From contig DIVR01000047.1 of the NCBI GenBank assembly GCA_002428325.1, positions 5,854 to 67,137 of the forward strand: 61,284 nucleotides of DNA. The letters run 5' to 3'. The notes below the pieces were generated by a model. It was not told the origin of the DNA and searched no databases. It was given only the letters and a program-made list of their open reading frames with translations. A program made the position numbers and the translations under genes. Origin of the DNA: a bacterium UBP4_UBA6127. Lineage in GTDB: Bacteria > UBP4 > UBA4092. Of the stretch, positions 17,965 through 26,200 are shown one piece after another. Positions within the stretch are counted from its first letter, which is position 1, and each line of letters starts with the position of its first letter.

Positions 17965-19686
17965 TTAATTTATAGTTTCACTAGAAACCTTATTTTTTTT
18001 CTCCAGACAGGGATAAACAGCTTGGAAAGTCATCAATCCACCGGAGAGATTTTTGGCATCATACCCATACTGACGGAGGGTTCGGACTGCATAATAAGAC
18101 CGTTGCCCGACCCCGCAGTGGACCCAGATTTCTTTATCTTTAGGTAATTCTTTCATCCGGTCACGAATCTGGTGCAAAGGGATATTGATAGCATTAGGGA
18201 GATGGAAGGCAGTATATTCGATGGAGTCTCTGACATCCAGGATGATTTTTTCCGGATGAGTCAAGATATCTTCCCAATGTCCCAGGGGGGCTTCTCCCCG
18301 AAGCATATTAGCCGCTATCATGCCGGCCAGGTTAACCGGGTCTTTGGCGGCCCCAAACTGAGGGGCATAACATAATTCCGCTTCTTCCAGGTCAAACACA
18401 GTTCCCCCTAATTGAATGGCCATGGCGAGGGTATCAATTCTTTTTTCTATACCCTGTTCTCCGATGGCTTGGGCTCCCAGGATTTTACCTTCAGGAACAG
18501 AAAACAGCAGTTTCAAATGGATAGGTTTGGCTCCCGGATAATAATTCACATGATGGCCGGGATGAAGATAGACTTTCTCATAATCGGTTCTTGCCAGATG
18601 TTTGAGGGTTTTTTCATTAATCCCGGTGCAGGCGGCTACCAAGTCAAAAGCCTGACATATAGAAGTCCCTTGGGTTCCCCTGTAGTTACGTTGAGGAGAT
18701 GGATGTTGGCTGTCGGAAAGGGTTTGAACGATAATATCAGCGGCAATTCTTCCTTGCCGATTGGCAGGACCGGCCAGGGGTACCAGAGTTTCTTCCCCGG
18801 TAACATAATCCAACACTTCAACTACATCTCCAACGGCCCATATTGAGGAATCAGAGGTTTGCATTAATTCATTGACTCGGATGCCGCCCCGTTTTCCGAG
18901 TTCCAATCCGGCGGTTTTGGCCAGTCCAGATTCTGGTTTCACTCCAATACCCAGTAAAACTAATCCGGTTTTGATTTTACTACCATTTTTTAAACAGACA
19001 TTTAATGAATTATCGGTATTTTGTTCGAATCCGATAACTGATTCTTCCAGGTAAAGGTCCACCCGGTTTTCTTTTAAATTAGAAGATAGATAACAAGCCA
19101 TTTCTGGATCAAATGGTGCCAGTAATTGGGCTTGGGCTTCAACTAAGGTTACACGAATGTCCAATCCGGCAAGGTTTTCAGCCATTTCTAATCCGATAAA
19201 TCCTCCACCGACAACGACTGCCTCACTGACATTGCGGGCGGCTATCCATTTTTTAATAGCTCGGCTGTCGGGGATGGTTCTCAGGGCAAAAATCCCCGGG
19301 AGTTCAATTCCCGGCAGAGGAGGCCGGATGGGAGCCGCGCCTGGAGATAGCAACAAAGCATCATAATCCTGAGTATAGATATGTCCAGAGGCCAACTCTT
19401 TTATTTCCAATGTTTTGGTTTCTGGATTAATGGACAGAACCTCATTTTCTATCCGAACCTCAATATGGAATCGATCCCGGAAGAGTTCCGGTGTTGCTAC
19501 CAGCAGGACTTTATCCTGTTCAATGACATTTCCTACATAATAAGGGAGACCACAGTTGGCAAAAGACACATAAGGCCCCCGGTCCAGGAGAATGATTTCG
19601 ATTTGTTCGGACATTCGGCGGGCACGGGCAGCACAAGAGGCCCCCCCGGCGACTCCTCCGATTATTACCAGTTTTTTCTTTTCCAT
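17965..19686 (-). CDS. CoA-disulfide reductase-type FAD oxidoreductase fused to rhodanese
   Basis: 573 residues. The N terminus has the FAD-binding GGVAGGASCAARARR; the redox cysteine typical of CoA-disulfide reductase, NADH oxidase and Npx-type enzymes is Cys45 in SFANCGLPYYVG. The NADH site (VVVGGGFIGLEMAENLAG), the ...WAVGDV FAD segment and a dimerisation domain (LKLLFSVPEGKILGAQAIG) follow. Residues about 465-565 form a rhodanese domain with active Cys in WVHCGVGQRS. The fusion (CoADR-RHD) is known and is linked to reduction of CoA disulfides, persulfides or polysulfide using NAD(P)H. Start: ATG with AGGAGG 8 nt upstream. It is cytosolic and appears monocistronic. Confidence 0.92.
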   Translation of the reverse strand: MEKKKLVIIGGVAGGASCAARARRMSEQIEIILLDRGPYVSFANCGLPYYVGNVIEQDKVLLVATPELFRDRFHIEVRIENEVLSINPETKTLEIKELASGHIYTQDYDALLLSPGAAPIRPPLPGIELPGIFALRTIPDSRAIKKWIAARNVSEAVVVGGGFIGLEMAENLAGLDIRVTLVEAQAQLLAPFDPEMACYLSSNLKENRVDLYLEESVIGFEQNTDNSLNVCLKNGSKIKTGLVLLGIGVKPESGLAKTAGLELGKRGGIRVNELMQTSDSSIWAVGDVVEVLDYVTGEETLVPLAGPANRQGRIAADIIVQTLSDSQHPSPQRNYRGTQGTSICQAFDLVAACTGINEKTLKHLARTDYEKVYLHPGHHVNYYPGAKPIHLKLLFSVPEGKILGAQAIGEQGIEKRIDTLAMAIQLGGTVFDLEEAELCYAPQFGAAKDPVNLAGMIAANMLRGEAPLGHWEDILTHPEKIILDVRDSIEYTAFHLPNAINIPLHQIRDRMKELPKDKEIWVHCGVGQRSYYAVRTLRQYGYDAKNLSGGLMTFQAVYPCLEKKNKVSSETIN

Positions 19687-20027
19687 GGGATATTCCTCCT
19701 GAGGGGAAACTAAATAAACCTTTGGGAGCAGACAGCTTAAGATTTGATTTTATATCTTCGAGGATGCAGGTGTCTAATTAATTCAATAAGGCTGGAATCT
19801 CAGGAATTTGACCCTGATAGACAAGCATCTTCTACTATGGGTTAGAAATATTGGTCCAAGATCTGATAAGGCAGGTTTTTCGAGAAAATCTACTGGGTAA
19901 AGGATTGTAAAATAACCAATTATTAAAATATATAAAAAATTCGATAACCTAACATAATAGGAAATCAGGGTTTGGGGATCCCAATTAGCTGCTTAAGCGT
20001 TGAAGGTAGTATTATCCCTCAGAATAC
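19687..20027. other. Intergenic region, no gene seen
   Basis: About 340 bases between two minus-strand genes. It holds the SD of the oxidoreductase gene at its left end and A/T-rich sequence (19920-19960) at the right. I see no supported ORF, RNA or promoter. Confidence 0.4.
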
Positions 20028-20067
20028 AAAACAAAAACGGCGAGAGAAATAAAACCTTCTCCCGCCG
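20028..20067 (-). terminator. Terminator of the GDP-sugar reductase gene
   Basis: A 10-bp stem (cggcgagaga / tctcccgccg with one wobble) is followed on the minus strand by TTTTTGTTTTG. It begins 33 nt after the stop. Confidence 0.85.
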
Positions 20068-20099
20068 AGTGGTAAAATCTAAAATAACAGCTGACTTGG

Positions 20100-21053
20100 C
20101 TAGACCCGAGAACGCCAGTATTCAAGGAGGTCATCAAGGGTCTGCTCGAATTTATACTGAGGTTCCCATCCGGTGGCCTTTCGGAATTTGGAATTATCTC
20201 CAATCAAGACTTGGACATCCGAAGGACGCATTCGTTTAGGATCCTGGCGAAGGGTGACCTTAGCCGTTGATTTGGACAGGAGATAATTGAGCATATCCTG
20301 TATTTTCCAAGCCGTACCGGTACAGATGTTATAAACTTCACCCGGTTCACATTTTTCGGTGGCCAACCAGTAGGCTCTGACCATATCCCGAACATCGGTA
20401 TAATCCCGGATGGCATCCAGGTTCCCATGGTCAATGAAAGGTTCTTTTTTGCCTTTTTCAATTTCAGCAATCTGTTTGGCAAAAGTGGATTCGACAAAAA
20501 CATCTCCACGCCGAGGGCCGGTATGGTTAAACCCACGGGTTCGGACTACTTTTAAACCGTATGAAGCAAAATACTGGTATCCCAGGAAATCCTGCCCCAC
20601 TTTGGAAACCGCATAAGGGGAGAGGGGCCGGAGGGGATTAGTTTCTTTAATGGGGGTTTCATCCGGTTTGACCATGCCATATTCTTCTGAAGAACAGGCA
20701 ATCTGTATCCAGGGACTGATTCCCAAGTTTCGGCAGGCCTCAAAAATATTCAGTTGGCCTACAATATTGGTTGTCAGGGTTTCCTGGGGTGCATGCCAGG
20801 AGGTCGGCACAAAAGACTGGGCTGCCAGATGGAAAATCTTATCAGGTTTGCATGTCTCGATGGCTTTTTCCACAGAGGTGGCATCCCGAAGATCGCATTC
20901 CACGATTTCAATTTTGTTCTTAATCTGCTCAATATTCTCAGTTTTGGACCGCCATCGGAGCATGCCATAAACTTCCACTTCCGGCATGGTCAGGAGATAT
21001 TCCGCCAGATGGCTTCCTACAAATCCGGTAATTCCGGTAATTAATACATTCAT
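20100..21053 (-). CDS. SDR nucleotide-sugar epimerase/dehydratase, GDP-4-keto-6-deoxymannose reductase-like
   Basis: 317 residues of the extended SDR family. Seen: NAD(P)-binding GITGFVGSHLAEYL, HLAAQSFVPTSW, the active SSEEYG segment with YAVSK (Tyr-x3-Lys), and RGFNHTGPRRGD followed by the RDYTDVRDMVRAYWLA substrate region. The SSEEYG and 317-residue length fit Rmd-type reductases (GDP-D-rhamnose synthesis) better than Gmd dehydratases, but related enzymes cannot be excluded. The start is ATG 21053, with GGAGGA 7 nt upstream; the frame extends to a TTG that would bury that SD. The product probably feeds cell-surface polysaccharide synthesis; no partner gmd gene is in the window. Confidence 0.85.
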   Translation of the reverse strand: MNVLITGITGFVGSHLAEYLLTMPEVEVYGMLRWRSKTENIEQIKNKIEIVECDLRDATSVEKAIETCKPDKIFHLAAQSFVPTSWHAPQETLTTNIVGQLNIFEACRNLGISPWIQIACSSEEYGMVKPDETPIKETNPLRPLSPYAVSKVGQDFLGYQYFASYGLKVVRTRGFNHTGPRRGDVFVESTFAKQIAEIEKGKKEPFIDHGNLDAIRDYTDVRDMVRAYWLATEKCEPGEVYNICTGTAWKIQDMLNYLLSKSTAKVTLRQDPKRMRPSDVQVLIGDNSKFRKATGWEPQYKFEQTLDDLLEYWRSRV

Positions 21054-21123
21054 TGAATGTTCCTCCAACGCTATTTATTGAGTAGAGATATGATAGCAAA
21101 ATCCAGCCAAAACATAAAAAAAC

Positions 21124-21165
21124 AAAAAAAGGAAGGGTTAGGGGTCTTTTCCCTGTAACCCTTCC
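21124..21165 (-). terminator. Terminator of the 21536-21195 gene
   Basis: A 10-bp stem (ggaagggtta / taacccttcc) extended by three G-C pairs, followed on the minus strand by TTTTTTT. It is 30 nt past the stop. Confidence 0.9.
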
Positions 21166-21194
21166 TTCCCGATTGTAATCCTCCAATAAGTGGA

Positions 21195-21536
21195 TTATTG
21201 GCCAAGGTTGGCATGATTGAAAATGCCTTTTTCGTTATAGGTTTCCACCAGCCAGTCGATCAGAATCCCCGTCATGGCCCTGACTAGCCAGATTTCCAGC
21301 CAATTAGGGAGTTTGGGGATATCCACATTCAGTTTTTTATAGACTTCTTCCACTGTATCCTCAGCCAGCTGTTTCTTTTTCTCAGCAGGGAGTTGGCCCA
21401 GTTCATCGGATAAAGTTTCAATCGTTTCAACTACTTCCTTAACGATTTTGAGAAGAAGCCCAAAACTGAAAGGCGTCTCTTCCAGTGTATGAATCATGCT
21501 GGAGAGCCTTTCCAGGATGGTTTGAATTGAAATCAT
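21195..21536 (-). CDS. Small helical hypothetical protein
   Basis: 113 residues, mostly amphipathic helix (IVKEVVETIETLSDELGQL; EKKKQLAEDTVEEVYKKL) ending in a more hydrophobic segment (WLEIWLVRAMTGILIDWLVETY). It is acidic and Lys/Glu-rich in the centre. I do not recognise a family. Gene status is supported by a perfect AAGGAGG SD before the ATG, a terminator right after the stop, and lack of competing ORFs. A small ccggaa hairpin lies upstream of the SD. It sits between the pilin and the GDP-sugar gene on the same strand, as its own unit. Confidence 0.7.
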   Translation of the reverse strand: MISIQTILERLSSMIHTLEETPFSFGLLLKIVKEVVETIETLSDELGQLPAEKKKQLAEDTVEEVYKKLNVDIPKLPNWLEIWLVRAMTGILIDWLVETYNEKGIFNHANLGQ

Positions 21537-21680
21537 AAGCGGTAACCTCCTTTCTTTTAGGATAGGACCGGAATTTTTCTTCCGGACTATCCCAGTCTGC
21601 AGGAGGTTGAGGGGAGAGATCTGCCAACCCTTTCTTAGAGAAGGTTCACAGGGTAAAAATAAAGCAGGGGAATGAAGGAT

Positions 21681-22298
21681 TTACTGCTGGCTATTATTCC
21701 CTTCAGGACTGGATTGAGTTCGCATAATATTACCTGGGCTGAGCGTTCCATTGGATGGGTCATAACCAACCATAGGGTTCCATACTCTGTCGGGACCGAT
21801 ACAGAGGATTCTCCATCCCCCCATTCGGTCATAAGCATGAGCATCAGGACCGTATTTTCCCTGAAGGAGGGGATAATTCAGGGCAACCCCTTCCAACTCC
21901 GGGATATTTTCATAACTGTAACGTTGCCAGAGGTTCCCGGGAAAATCATTCCTTCTTGTAAAATCCCCTCCAAAAGGGCATTTCAGGTCGGCATTGGAAA
22001 GATAAGCCACTGGGGTACTGAGGGTATCAGGGAGGTACCACCATTTCAGATGGGTCTCGGAGAGGGCCGAAACCCCTCCGTTAAAATCAGGAGAATACAT
22101 GAGGGGATAAGCGTTTTCATCGACTCGATAACTTTCCAGGGCCAGAGCGGCCGACCTTAGGTCGCTTTTAGCACGGGCAATTTTGCCACGGGTTTGGGCC
22201 GCCATGAAATTGGGGATGGCAATAGCCGCCAAGATGGCAATGATAGCCACCACAATTAATAATTCAATTAATGTGAATCCTTTATGTATATCTTTCAT
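21681..22298 (-). CDS. Type IV pilin/pseudopilin-like prepilin
   Basis: 205 residues. The N terminus has the type III signal GFTLIELLIVVAIIAILAAIAIP, with prepilin peptidase cleavage expected after Gly7 and Glu at mature position 5. The mature part continues AAQTRGKIARAKSDLRSAALALESYRVDENAYP, the layout of the abundant pilin-like G proteins in Planctomycetes-PVC, Omnitrophica and related environmental lineages. The C-terminal region (GGWRILCIGPDRVWNP) is also typical. It is probably assembled at the inner membrane by a T2SS or T4P machinery not encoded here; whether it is a structural pilin or a pseudopilin is unclear. GGGAG SD 9 nt before ATG. Confidence 0.92.
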   Translation of the reverse strand: MKDIHKGFTLIELLIVVAIIAILAAIAIPNFMAAQTRGKIARAKSDLRSAALALESYRVDENAYPLMYSPDFNGGVSALSETHLKWWYLPDTLSTPVAYLSNADLKCPFGGDFTRRNDFPGNLWQRYSYENIPELEGVALNYPLLQGKYGPDAHAYDRMGGWRILCIGPDRVWNPMVGYDPSNGTLSPGNIMRTQSSPEGNNSQQ

Positions 22299-22514
22299 CA
22301 GACAAATTCTCCCTATGGATAACTAAAATAATTCTTCAATGGGTCTTAAAAACTTTGCCAGGCAAGTATTCAAAACGAAGCAAAGAATCATTATCCTGAA
22401 AAACAATTTCCGGGGCAGGATTTATTAGATTATATTTCTTTTAGGACTGGTTTAATCATATAATTTAGCATAGATGAAGTACCTGATTCAGGTTCCAGAA
22501 AGGTCTGAAGGTAT

Positions 22515-22964
22515 ATGGCAAAACTGAAAATCGGCTCTTTAGCACCGGATTTTGAAGTCTCTTCCACCCATGGCCCACTGAAACTGAGTGATTATCAAGG
22601 GACAAAAAACCTGGTCCTTTGTTTTTATGTCATGGATGATACCCCGGGTTGAAACAGCCAATTGTCCTCTTTCCAGAAGGACTATGTCCGGTTCGGACAT
22701 TTGAACACAGAAATTCTGGCCATTAATCCAGCTCCATTGTCCAAGCATCAGGATTATGCCCAAAAGTATGGGTTTCCTTTTCCCCTGGTTGCGGATGAGA
22801 CCAAAACTATCTGCAAGGAATATGGGGTTCTAGTGCCTATTGTGGGGTTTGTATCCCGAACAGTGATGTTGATTGATAAACAAGGGGTGCTTCGATATTC
22901 AAAGACAGGGATGCCCTCCGATGAGACCCTGCTGAAAGAATTAGAACAGATAGAATCCGTCTGA
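22515..22964 (+). CDS. Peroxiredoxin with in-frame UGA at the active site (probable selenoprotein)
   Basis: Automatic callers would stop at TGA 22650-22652 or start after it, but one frame runs through it from ATG 22515 to TGA 22962-22964: 149 codons with UGA as codon 46. On both sides the protein matches AhpC/TSA-BCP peroxiredoxins: KIGSLAPDFEV, LKLSDYQGTKNLVLCFYVMDDTPG-UGA-NSQLSSF, LVADETKTICKEYGV and SRTVMLIDKQGV with the catalytic Arg. UGA replaces exactly the peroxidatic Cys of the TPGC motif, as in known selenocysteine peroxiredoxins (Sec reduces peroxides). A hairpin suitable as bacterial SECIS lies downstream at 22664-22682. SD GAAGG precedes the ATG. Alternatives: a nonsense mutation or sequencing error, less likely at this exact position. 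No selABCD gene is in the window. Confidence 0.85.
22664..22682 (+). other. Candidate bacterial SECIS hairpin
   Basis: Starting 11 nt after the in-frame UGA, GTCC-TCT pairs with AGA-GGAC around a TTCC loop, with one bulged A: a 7-bp stem whose apical loop begins about 18 nt from the UGA. Position and size fit bacterial SECIS elements read by SelB; the sequence itself is not diagnostic. Confidence 0.5.
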
Positions 22965-22995
22965 GAGGGTCTTGATAATCAATCAAGACCCTCTC
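22963..22995 (+). terminator. Terminator-like hairpin overlapping the peroxiredoxin stop
   Basis: A perfect 14-bp stem (gagagggtcttgat / atcaagaccctctc) with a 5-nt loop begins on the second base of the stop codon. There is no clean T run after it; it may also serve the converging minus-strand gene. Confidence 0.6.
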
Positions 22996-23032
22996 TGGAA
23001 TCCATGATCTTCTTCTGGTACCTATAACAAAT

Positions 23033-23518
23033 TTAATCCAGGAAAGACCAGAGGAGTTTCTTGCTGGTTTCATTTAGGGTCTTGGGATCAGAAATATGAA
23101 ACAAGTCTCCAGCGACATCTCTGATTAAAAGTCCCCCATCAGGCAAATGCCGGGGGAATTCTCCCAACCGTGTTTGAAACCTTCTGGGTCCATGAGGGGT
23201 CGTGACTTTCCAGACCCTGATTTCAAAATCTTCATCCAGCTGCACAATTCCGGTGATTTCAAAAATAAACCCAGTGTCTTTTAGGATAGTTTCCAGGGCT
23301 GACTGGGAGTCTGGGTCTAAATCATCCAGGTGATTAATCAGAGCCAGTTCGGTATCTTTTTCATCCCGGATAGAGATGAAACGCCCCGGAAGGCTCCAGG
23401 GAAAACACTGGGATATTTTTACCGGGAGGCCTTCCACCTCGGTGCTGAACAATCGAATGATGCCATCGGTCCCGATGGATAATTTAATAGTTTGAGGATT
23501 ATGAGTTGTTTCGGTCAT
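23033..23518 (-). CDS. DUF1854 family protein
   Basis: 161 residues. The pattern QCFPWSLPGRFISIRDEKDTELALINHLDDLDPDSQSALETIL...FIFEITGIVQLDEDFEIRVWKVTTPHGPRRFQTR...LPDGGLLIRDVAGDLFHISD...SKKLLWSFLD is that of DUF1854, a family known to sit beside an ABC exporter in cyanophycin-related operons of proteobacteria. Its function is unknown. I start at ATG 23518 (AAAGGA SD), 16 nt after the ABC gene stop; the frame is open 47 codons further upstream inside the ABC gene but this is not conserved. It is probably co-transcribed with and functionally tied to the transporter. There is no cyanophycin synthetase in the window. Confidence 0.85.
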   Translation of the reverse strand: MTETTHNPQTIKLSIGTDGIIRLFSTEVEGLPVKISQCFPWSLPGRFISIRDEKDTELALINHLDDLDPDSQSALETILKDTGFIFEITGIVQLDEDFEIRVWKVTTPHGPRRFQTRLGEFPRHLPDGGLLIRDVAGDLFHISDPKTLNETSKKLLWSFLD

Positions 23519-23534
23519 TTTATAATATCCTTTC

Positions 23535-25841
23535 TTAGACAGCATAGATATGATGAAGTTCTTCCTGAAGCTGATGGAGTTTACGATAAATTCCCTCTGG
23601 TTTTGCCAACAGCTCTTCATGGGTTCCCTGTTCCTTGATTTGTCCATCTTCAATAACAAAAAGACGGTCCGCCCGGGTCAGGGTCGATAACCGGTGAGCA
23701 ATGGCAAAAACGGTTCGGCCGGCCACCAGTCTGTCGAGGGCTTCCTGGATTTTACGTTCAGTCTCCGTATCGACACTGGAGGTGGCTTCATCCAGAATCA
23801 GGATGCGGGGATTGCTCAAAACGGCTCTGGCTATGGAAACTCTCTGGCGTTCACCCCCGGAAAGGGTATGTCCTCTTTCTCCTACGACAGTGTCATATCC
23901 ATGGAGCAGTTTACAGATGAAATCATGGGCATTTGCCGCTCGAGCTGCTTCAATTACCTGTTCAATGCTGGCCTCAGGCTGGCCATATCGGATATTTTCC
24001 AAAATGGTTCCATGAAACAAATAAGGGTCCTGGAGAACCATCCCGATTTGTCTTCGATAATGGCCGGTATCCAACTGGTTAATCGGAATATTATCAATAT
24101 AGATTTCTCCCCCATTGGCTTCATAAAATCTTGCCACCAAGTTGATTAAAGTGGTTTTTCCACCACCGGAAGGGCCGACCAGGCCAATCATCTCTCCGGG
24201 ATGAACTTCGAAATTTACCCCCTTCAGGATTTGCCGAACCCCATCATAGGAGAAATGGACATTTTCAAAAACCACATGCCCCTCAACCGGCTCCAGTTTT
24301 ACTGGGGAAGGGGTATCCACAATCCTGGGCCGGGTATCCAGTACTTCAAATATCCGGTGGGCGGAACTGGTGGCTCGATTCACCATTCGTGCCATCTGGC
24401 CAATAACTTCAATGGGTTGAACAAACATGGTCATATACAGCAAGAAAGCTACAAACGTACCGGCTGACAGGCTGGGTTCAATGCCTGCCTTGGGTGGAAT
24501 AATACGGGGCAGAGCTACCATCCATATCATCAGCATGACCAAGTGGATTCCCAGCATCAAGGCTGGCCAGAAAGTCGTCCAGCTGGAGTGGATGCTATTA
24601 AAGGTGCTGGTGGCATCCACATTGCGGTTACCAAACCGTTTTTTTTCATATTCTTCCCGGTTAAAGGCTTTTACAACCCGGATTCCTGGAATGGTATCCG
24701 AAAGCACATCCGTCAGATTGGACCATTTTCGCCAGGCTTTCAGAAAAAGCCGATGCATTCGTTGACCATGTTTGAATATGGCCCATAGGAAAATGGGTAC
24801 CGGGATCGTCAGGAGTAATCCTAACGGCCAATCGAGATAAATCAAAACACTTCCCAGTCCAATCAGCATAATGATGGAAAGGGCCACTTCAACAACGCCA
24901 AAGGCTATAAAATCCCAGATTCTGTCAGTATCCGAGCTGACCCGGGTAATAATACTGCCGGTTTGTTTGGTGGAAAAATAACTCAGGCTTAATGTCTGTA
25001 AATGACTGTAAAGATCATTACGCAAATCTCTGGCTACGTATTCTCCCATCATCGCCAGAGTCCGAAGCCGTGCCCACAGAAACACTTGCCGAAGGATAAA
25101 AACCCCTCCGACAGCCAAGACTAGCAACCAGCTTTTATGAGAAGCTACCGTAGCGCTTAATTTGCCTGACTGATAAGGTTTGATTAATGAATCAAGTAGA
25201 TAACCTGTAATATAGGGAGGCAGTAAACTCACTAAAGTCATCAGAGAGGCTGCCACTATTCCCAATGCCAGTTGAAATTTATAGGGTTTCAGATAAGCAA
25301 GCAGCCGCCAGAGAACGGATAACCGATTAACTGATACGCTGGCTTGAGCTTCCCGAATGGATTGAGTGACTGCTTCCGAATAAACAGAATCCGGATTTTC
25401 AGGTTCAATGGTATTTCCCTTCAATTGTTGTTCTATAACATATTTAATGTTTTCAAAAGCTCTTCTTTGCCTGTGGGTATATCGAAAGGCAAACAATGCT
25501 GGCTCTCCCGGTTTTCCCAAAAGGGTCAATGTGGTGCAGCTAAGGCCTGGCATCTCCCGGAGTTCGGTTATTTCATTTCGGTTAATCGATTTGATTTCCC
25601 ATGCCAAGGTTTCTTTTCGCTGCCGGGCCACCGCTAATTCCTGAGGTCCCAGAGCAACCCATAACTGGATAAGGTTTAAACCGGCATCCAGGTCGGCCAT
25701 TGCATAAAGTTGAACAGGATGGCCGTTCCATTGCGACTGGATAAGGTCCCGTAACTCGACCGGCATAACCGTTGGCTGGTCTGTATAACGGGTTATTACA
25801 TTGAAATTGATGGTATTGGTACTACTTGGTACATTGTCCAT
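23535..25841 (-). CDS. ABC exporter (fused TM and ATPase) with extra N-terminal domain, DUF1854 partner
   Basis: 768 residues. Residues 1-145 form a small alpha/beta domain (LRDLIQSQWNGHPVQLYAMADLD... GPQELAVARQRKETLAWEIKSINRNEI) not found in ordinary exporters. Residues about 185-480 give the six-helix type I exporter core (LLAYLKPYKFQLALGIVAASL onward). The ATPase has Walker A GPSGGGKTT, Q-loop, signature LSGGERQR, Walker B ILILDEATSSVD and H-loop AHRLSTL, so a functional homodimer is likely. The N-terminal domain plus DUF1854 neighbour match the cyanophycin metabolism-associated ABC transporter type; the substrate is unknown. Start: ATG with GGAGG 5 nt upstream, itself inside a hairpin (25846-25863). 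Upstream lies a promoter/terminator leader. Confidence 0.9.
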   Translation of the reverse strand: MDNVPSSTNTINFNVITRYTDQPTVMPVELRDLIQSQWNGHPVQLYAMADLDAGLNLIQLWVALGPQELAVARQRKETLAWEIKSINRNEITELREMPGLSCTTLTLLGKPGEPALFAFRYTHRQRRAFENIKYVIEQQLKGNTIEPENPDSVYSEAVTQSIREAQASVSVNRLSVLWRLLAYLKPYKFQLALGIVAASLMTLVSLLPPYITGYLLDSLIKPYQSGKLSATVASHKSWLLVLAVGGVFILRQVFLWARLRTLAMMGEYVARDLRNDLYSHLQTLSLSYFSTKQTGSIITRVSSDTDRIWDFIAFGVVEVALSIIMLIGLGSVLIYLDWPLGLLLTIPVPIFLWAIFKHGQRMHRLFLKAWRKWSNLTDVLSDTIPGIRVVKAFNREEYEKKRFGNRNVDATSTFNSIHSSWTTFWPALMLGIHLVMLMIWMVALPRIIPPKAGIEPSLSAGTFVAFLLYMTMFVQPIEVIGQMARMVNRATSSAHRIFEVLDTRPRIVDTPSPVKLEPVEGHVVFENVHFSYDGVRQILKGVNFEVHPGEMIGLVGPSGGGKTTLINLVARFYEANGGEIYIDNIPINQLDTGHYRRQIGMVLQDPYLFHGTILENIRYGQPEASIEQVIEAARAANAHDFICKLLHGYDTVVGERGHTLSGGERQRVSIARAVLSNPRILILDEATSSVDTETERKIQEALDRLVAGRTVFAIAHRLSTLTRADRLFVIEDGQIKEQGTHEELLAKPEGIYRKLHQLQEELHHIYAV

Positions 25842-25845
25842 GAGT

Positions 25846-25863
25846 GCCTCCCTCCCAGGAGGC
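25846..25863 (-). promoter_or_regulatory. Hairpin hiding the ABC gene Shine-Dalgarno
   Basis: In the mRNA, GCCTCC pairs with GGAGGC (6 bp, 6-nt loop); the second arm is the SD, only 4-5 nt from the ATG. Folding would lower translation, so this may be a control point together with the upstream terminator. Confidence 0.45.
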
Positions 25864-25932
25864 GGGCTTCCTTTTTTGGGTAAGCCCCAATAAAAGTGAT
25901 GATGGTTGGTGGTAGTGGTAATAAATCCGGGT

Positions 25933-25970
25933 AAATAAAAAACGCCTTCCGGGGGACCCTGGAAGGCGTT
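25933..25970 (-). terminator. Strong terminator in the leader of the ABC/DUF1854 operon
   Basis: On the minus strand, aacgccttcc...ggaaggcgtt forms a 10-bp stem with a 10-nt loop followed by TTTTTATTTA. It lies about 95 nt upstream of the ABC start and downstream of a strong promoter, so it either ends a short independent transcript or acts as an attenuator. Confidence 0.85.
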
Positions 25971-26001
25971 GGATTCAGCTTGTTTGTTCAGCCTGCCGAC
26001 T

Positions 26002-26136
26002 TTAAGGTCGTCTCCTTCTTAAGCCCTTCCGATAGGTCCCAATAAAACTGAAAATACCATGCTTGAAAGTCATCTTACAAACAGATGCTTCGGCGTGATA
26101 CCCTGTTTCAGGGTGGAAAATGTTTAGCTTAATCAT
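26002..26136 (-). CDS. Possible 44-residue small ORF or leader peptide
   Basis: An ATG at 26136 opens a 44-codon frame preceded by AAAGGAG (13 nt from the ATG, rather long), and lying between a perfect consensus promoter and a terminator. The peptide begins MIKLNIFHPETGYHAEA, has one Cys (residue 20) and ends in a strongly basic RKGLRRRRP tail. I recognise no family. The transcript also has hairpins (ccctgaaacaggg; catctgtttgtaagatg; cgaccttaaagtcg), so it could instead be a structured RNA or riboswitch in which the frame is open by chance. Confidence 0.35.
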   Translation of the reverse strand: MIKLNIFHPETGYHAEASVCKMTFKHGIFSFIGTYRKGLRRRRP

Positions 26137-26171
26137 TGAATAATACAGGCTCCTTTCGATATTAACGAACC

Positions 26172-26200
26172 ATTATAAAGATTCATTATCTACCTGTCAA
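26172..26200 (-). promoter_or_regulatory. Perfect consensus sigma-70 promoter on the minus strand
   Basis: TTGACA, 17 nt, TATAAT: both hexamers are exact and the spacing is optimal. It reads toward the small ORF, the leader terminator and then the ABC/DUF1854 genes. Transcription would begin near 26165. Confidence 0.8.

Noticed and set aside
21672..22160. 162-codon ORF antisense to the pilin
   Set aside because: The pilin frame has an unmistakable prepilin signal; no SD for the antisense frame.
22515..22964. Peroxiredoxin as a simple pseudogene (nonsense mutation)
   Set aside because: The single UGA falls exactly at the catalytic Cys codon, the rest of the frame is intact and a hairpin follows; selenocysteine explains it better.
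22515..22964. UGA reassigned to Gly or Trp in this organism
   Set aside because: Many genes in the window end with TGA at positions consistent with normal family lengths.
23033..25841. Cyanophycin operon
   Set aside because: Only the transporter and DUF1854 parts are present; synthetase and cyanophycinase are absent from the window.
25933..26165. Assignment of the leader to a known riboswitch class
   Set aside because: I compared it with the conserved cores of common classes (TPP, SAM, glycine, cobalamin, FMN, c-di-GMP, Mn, guanidine) and saw no match.
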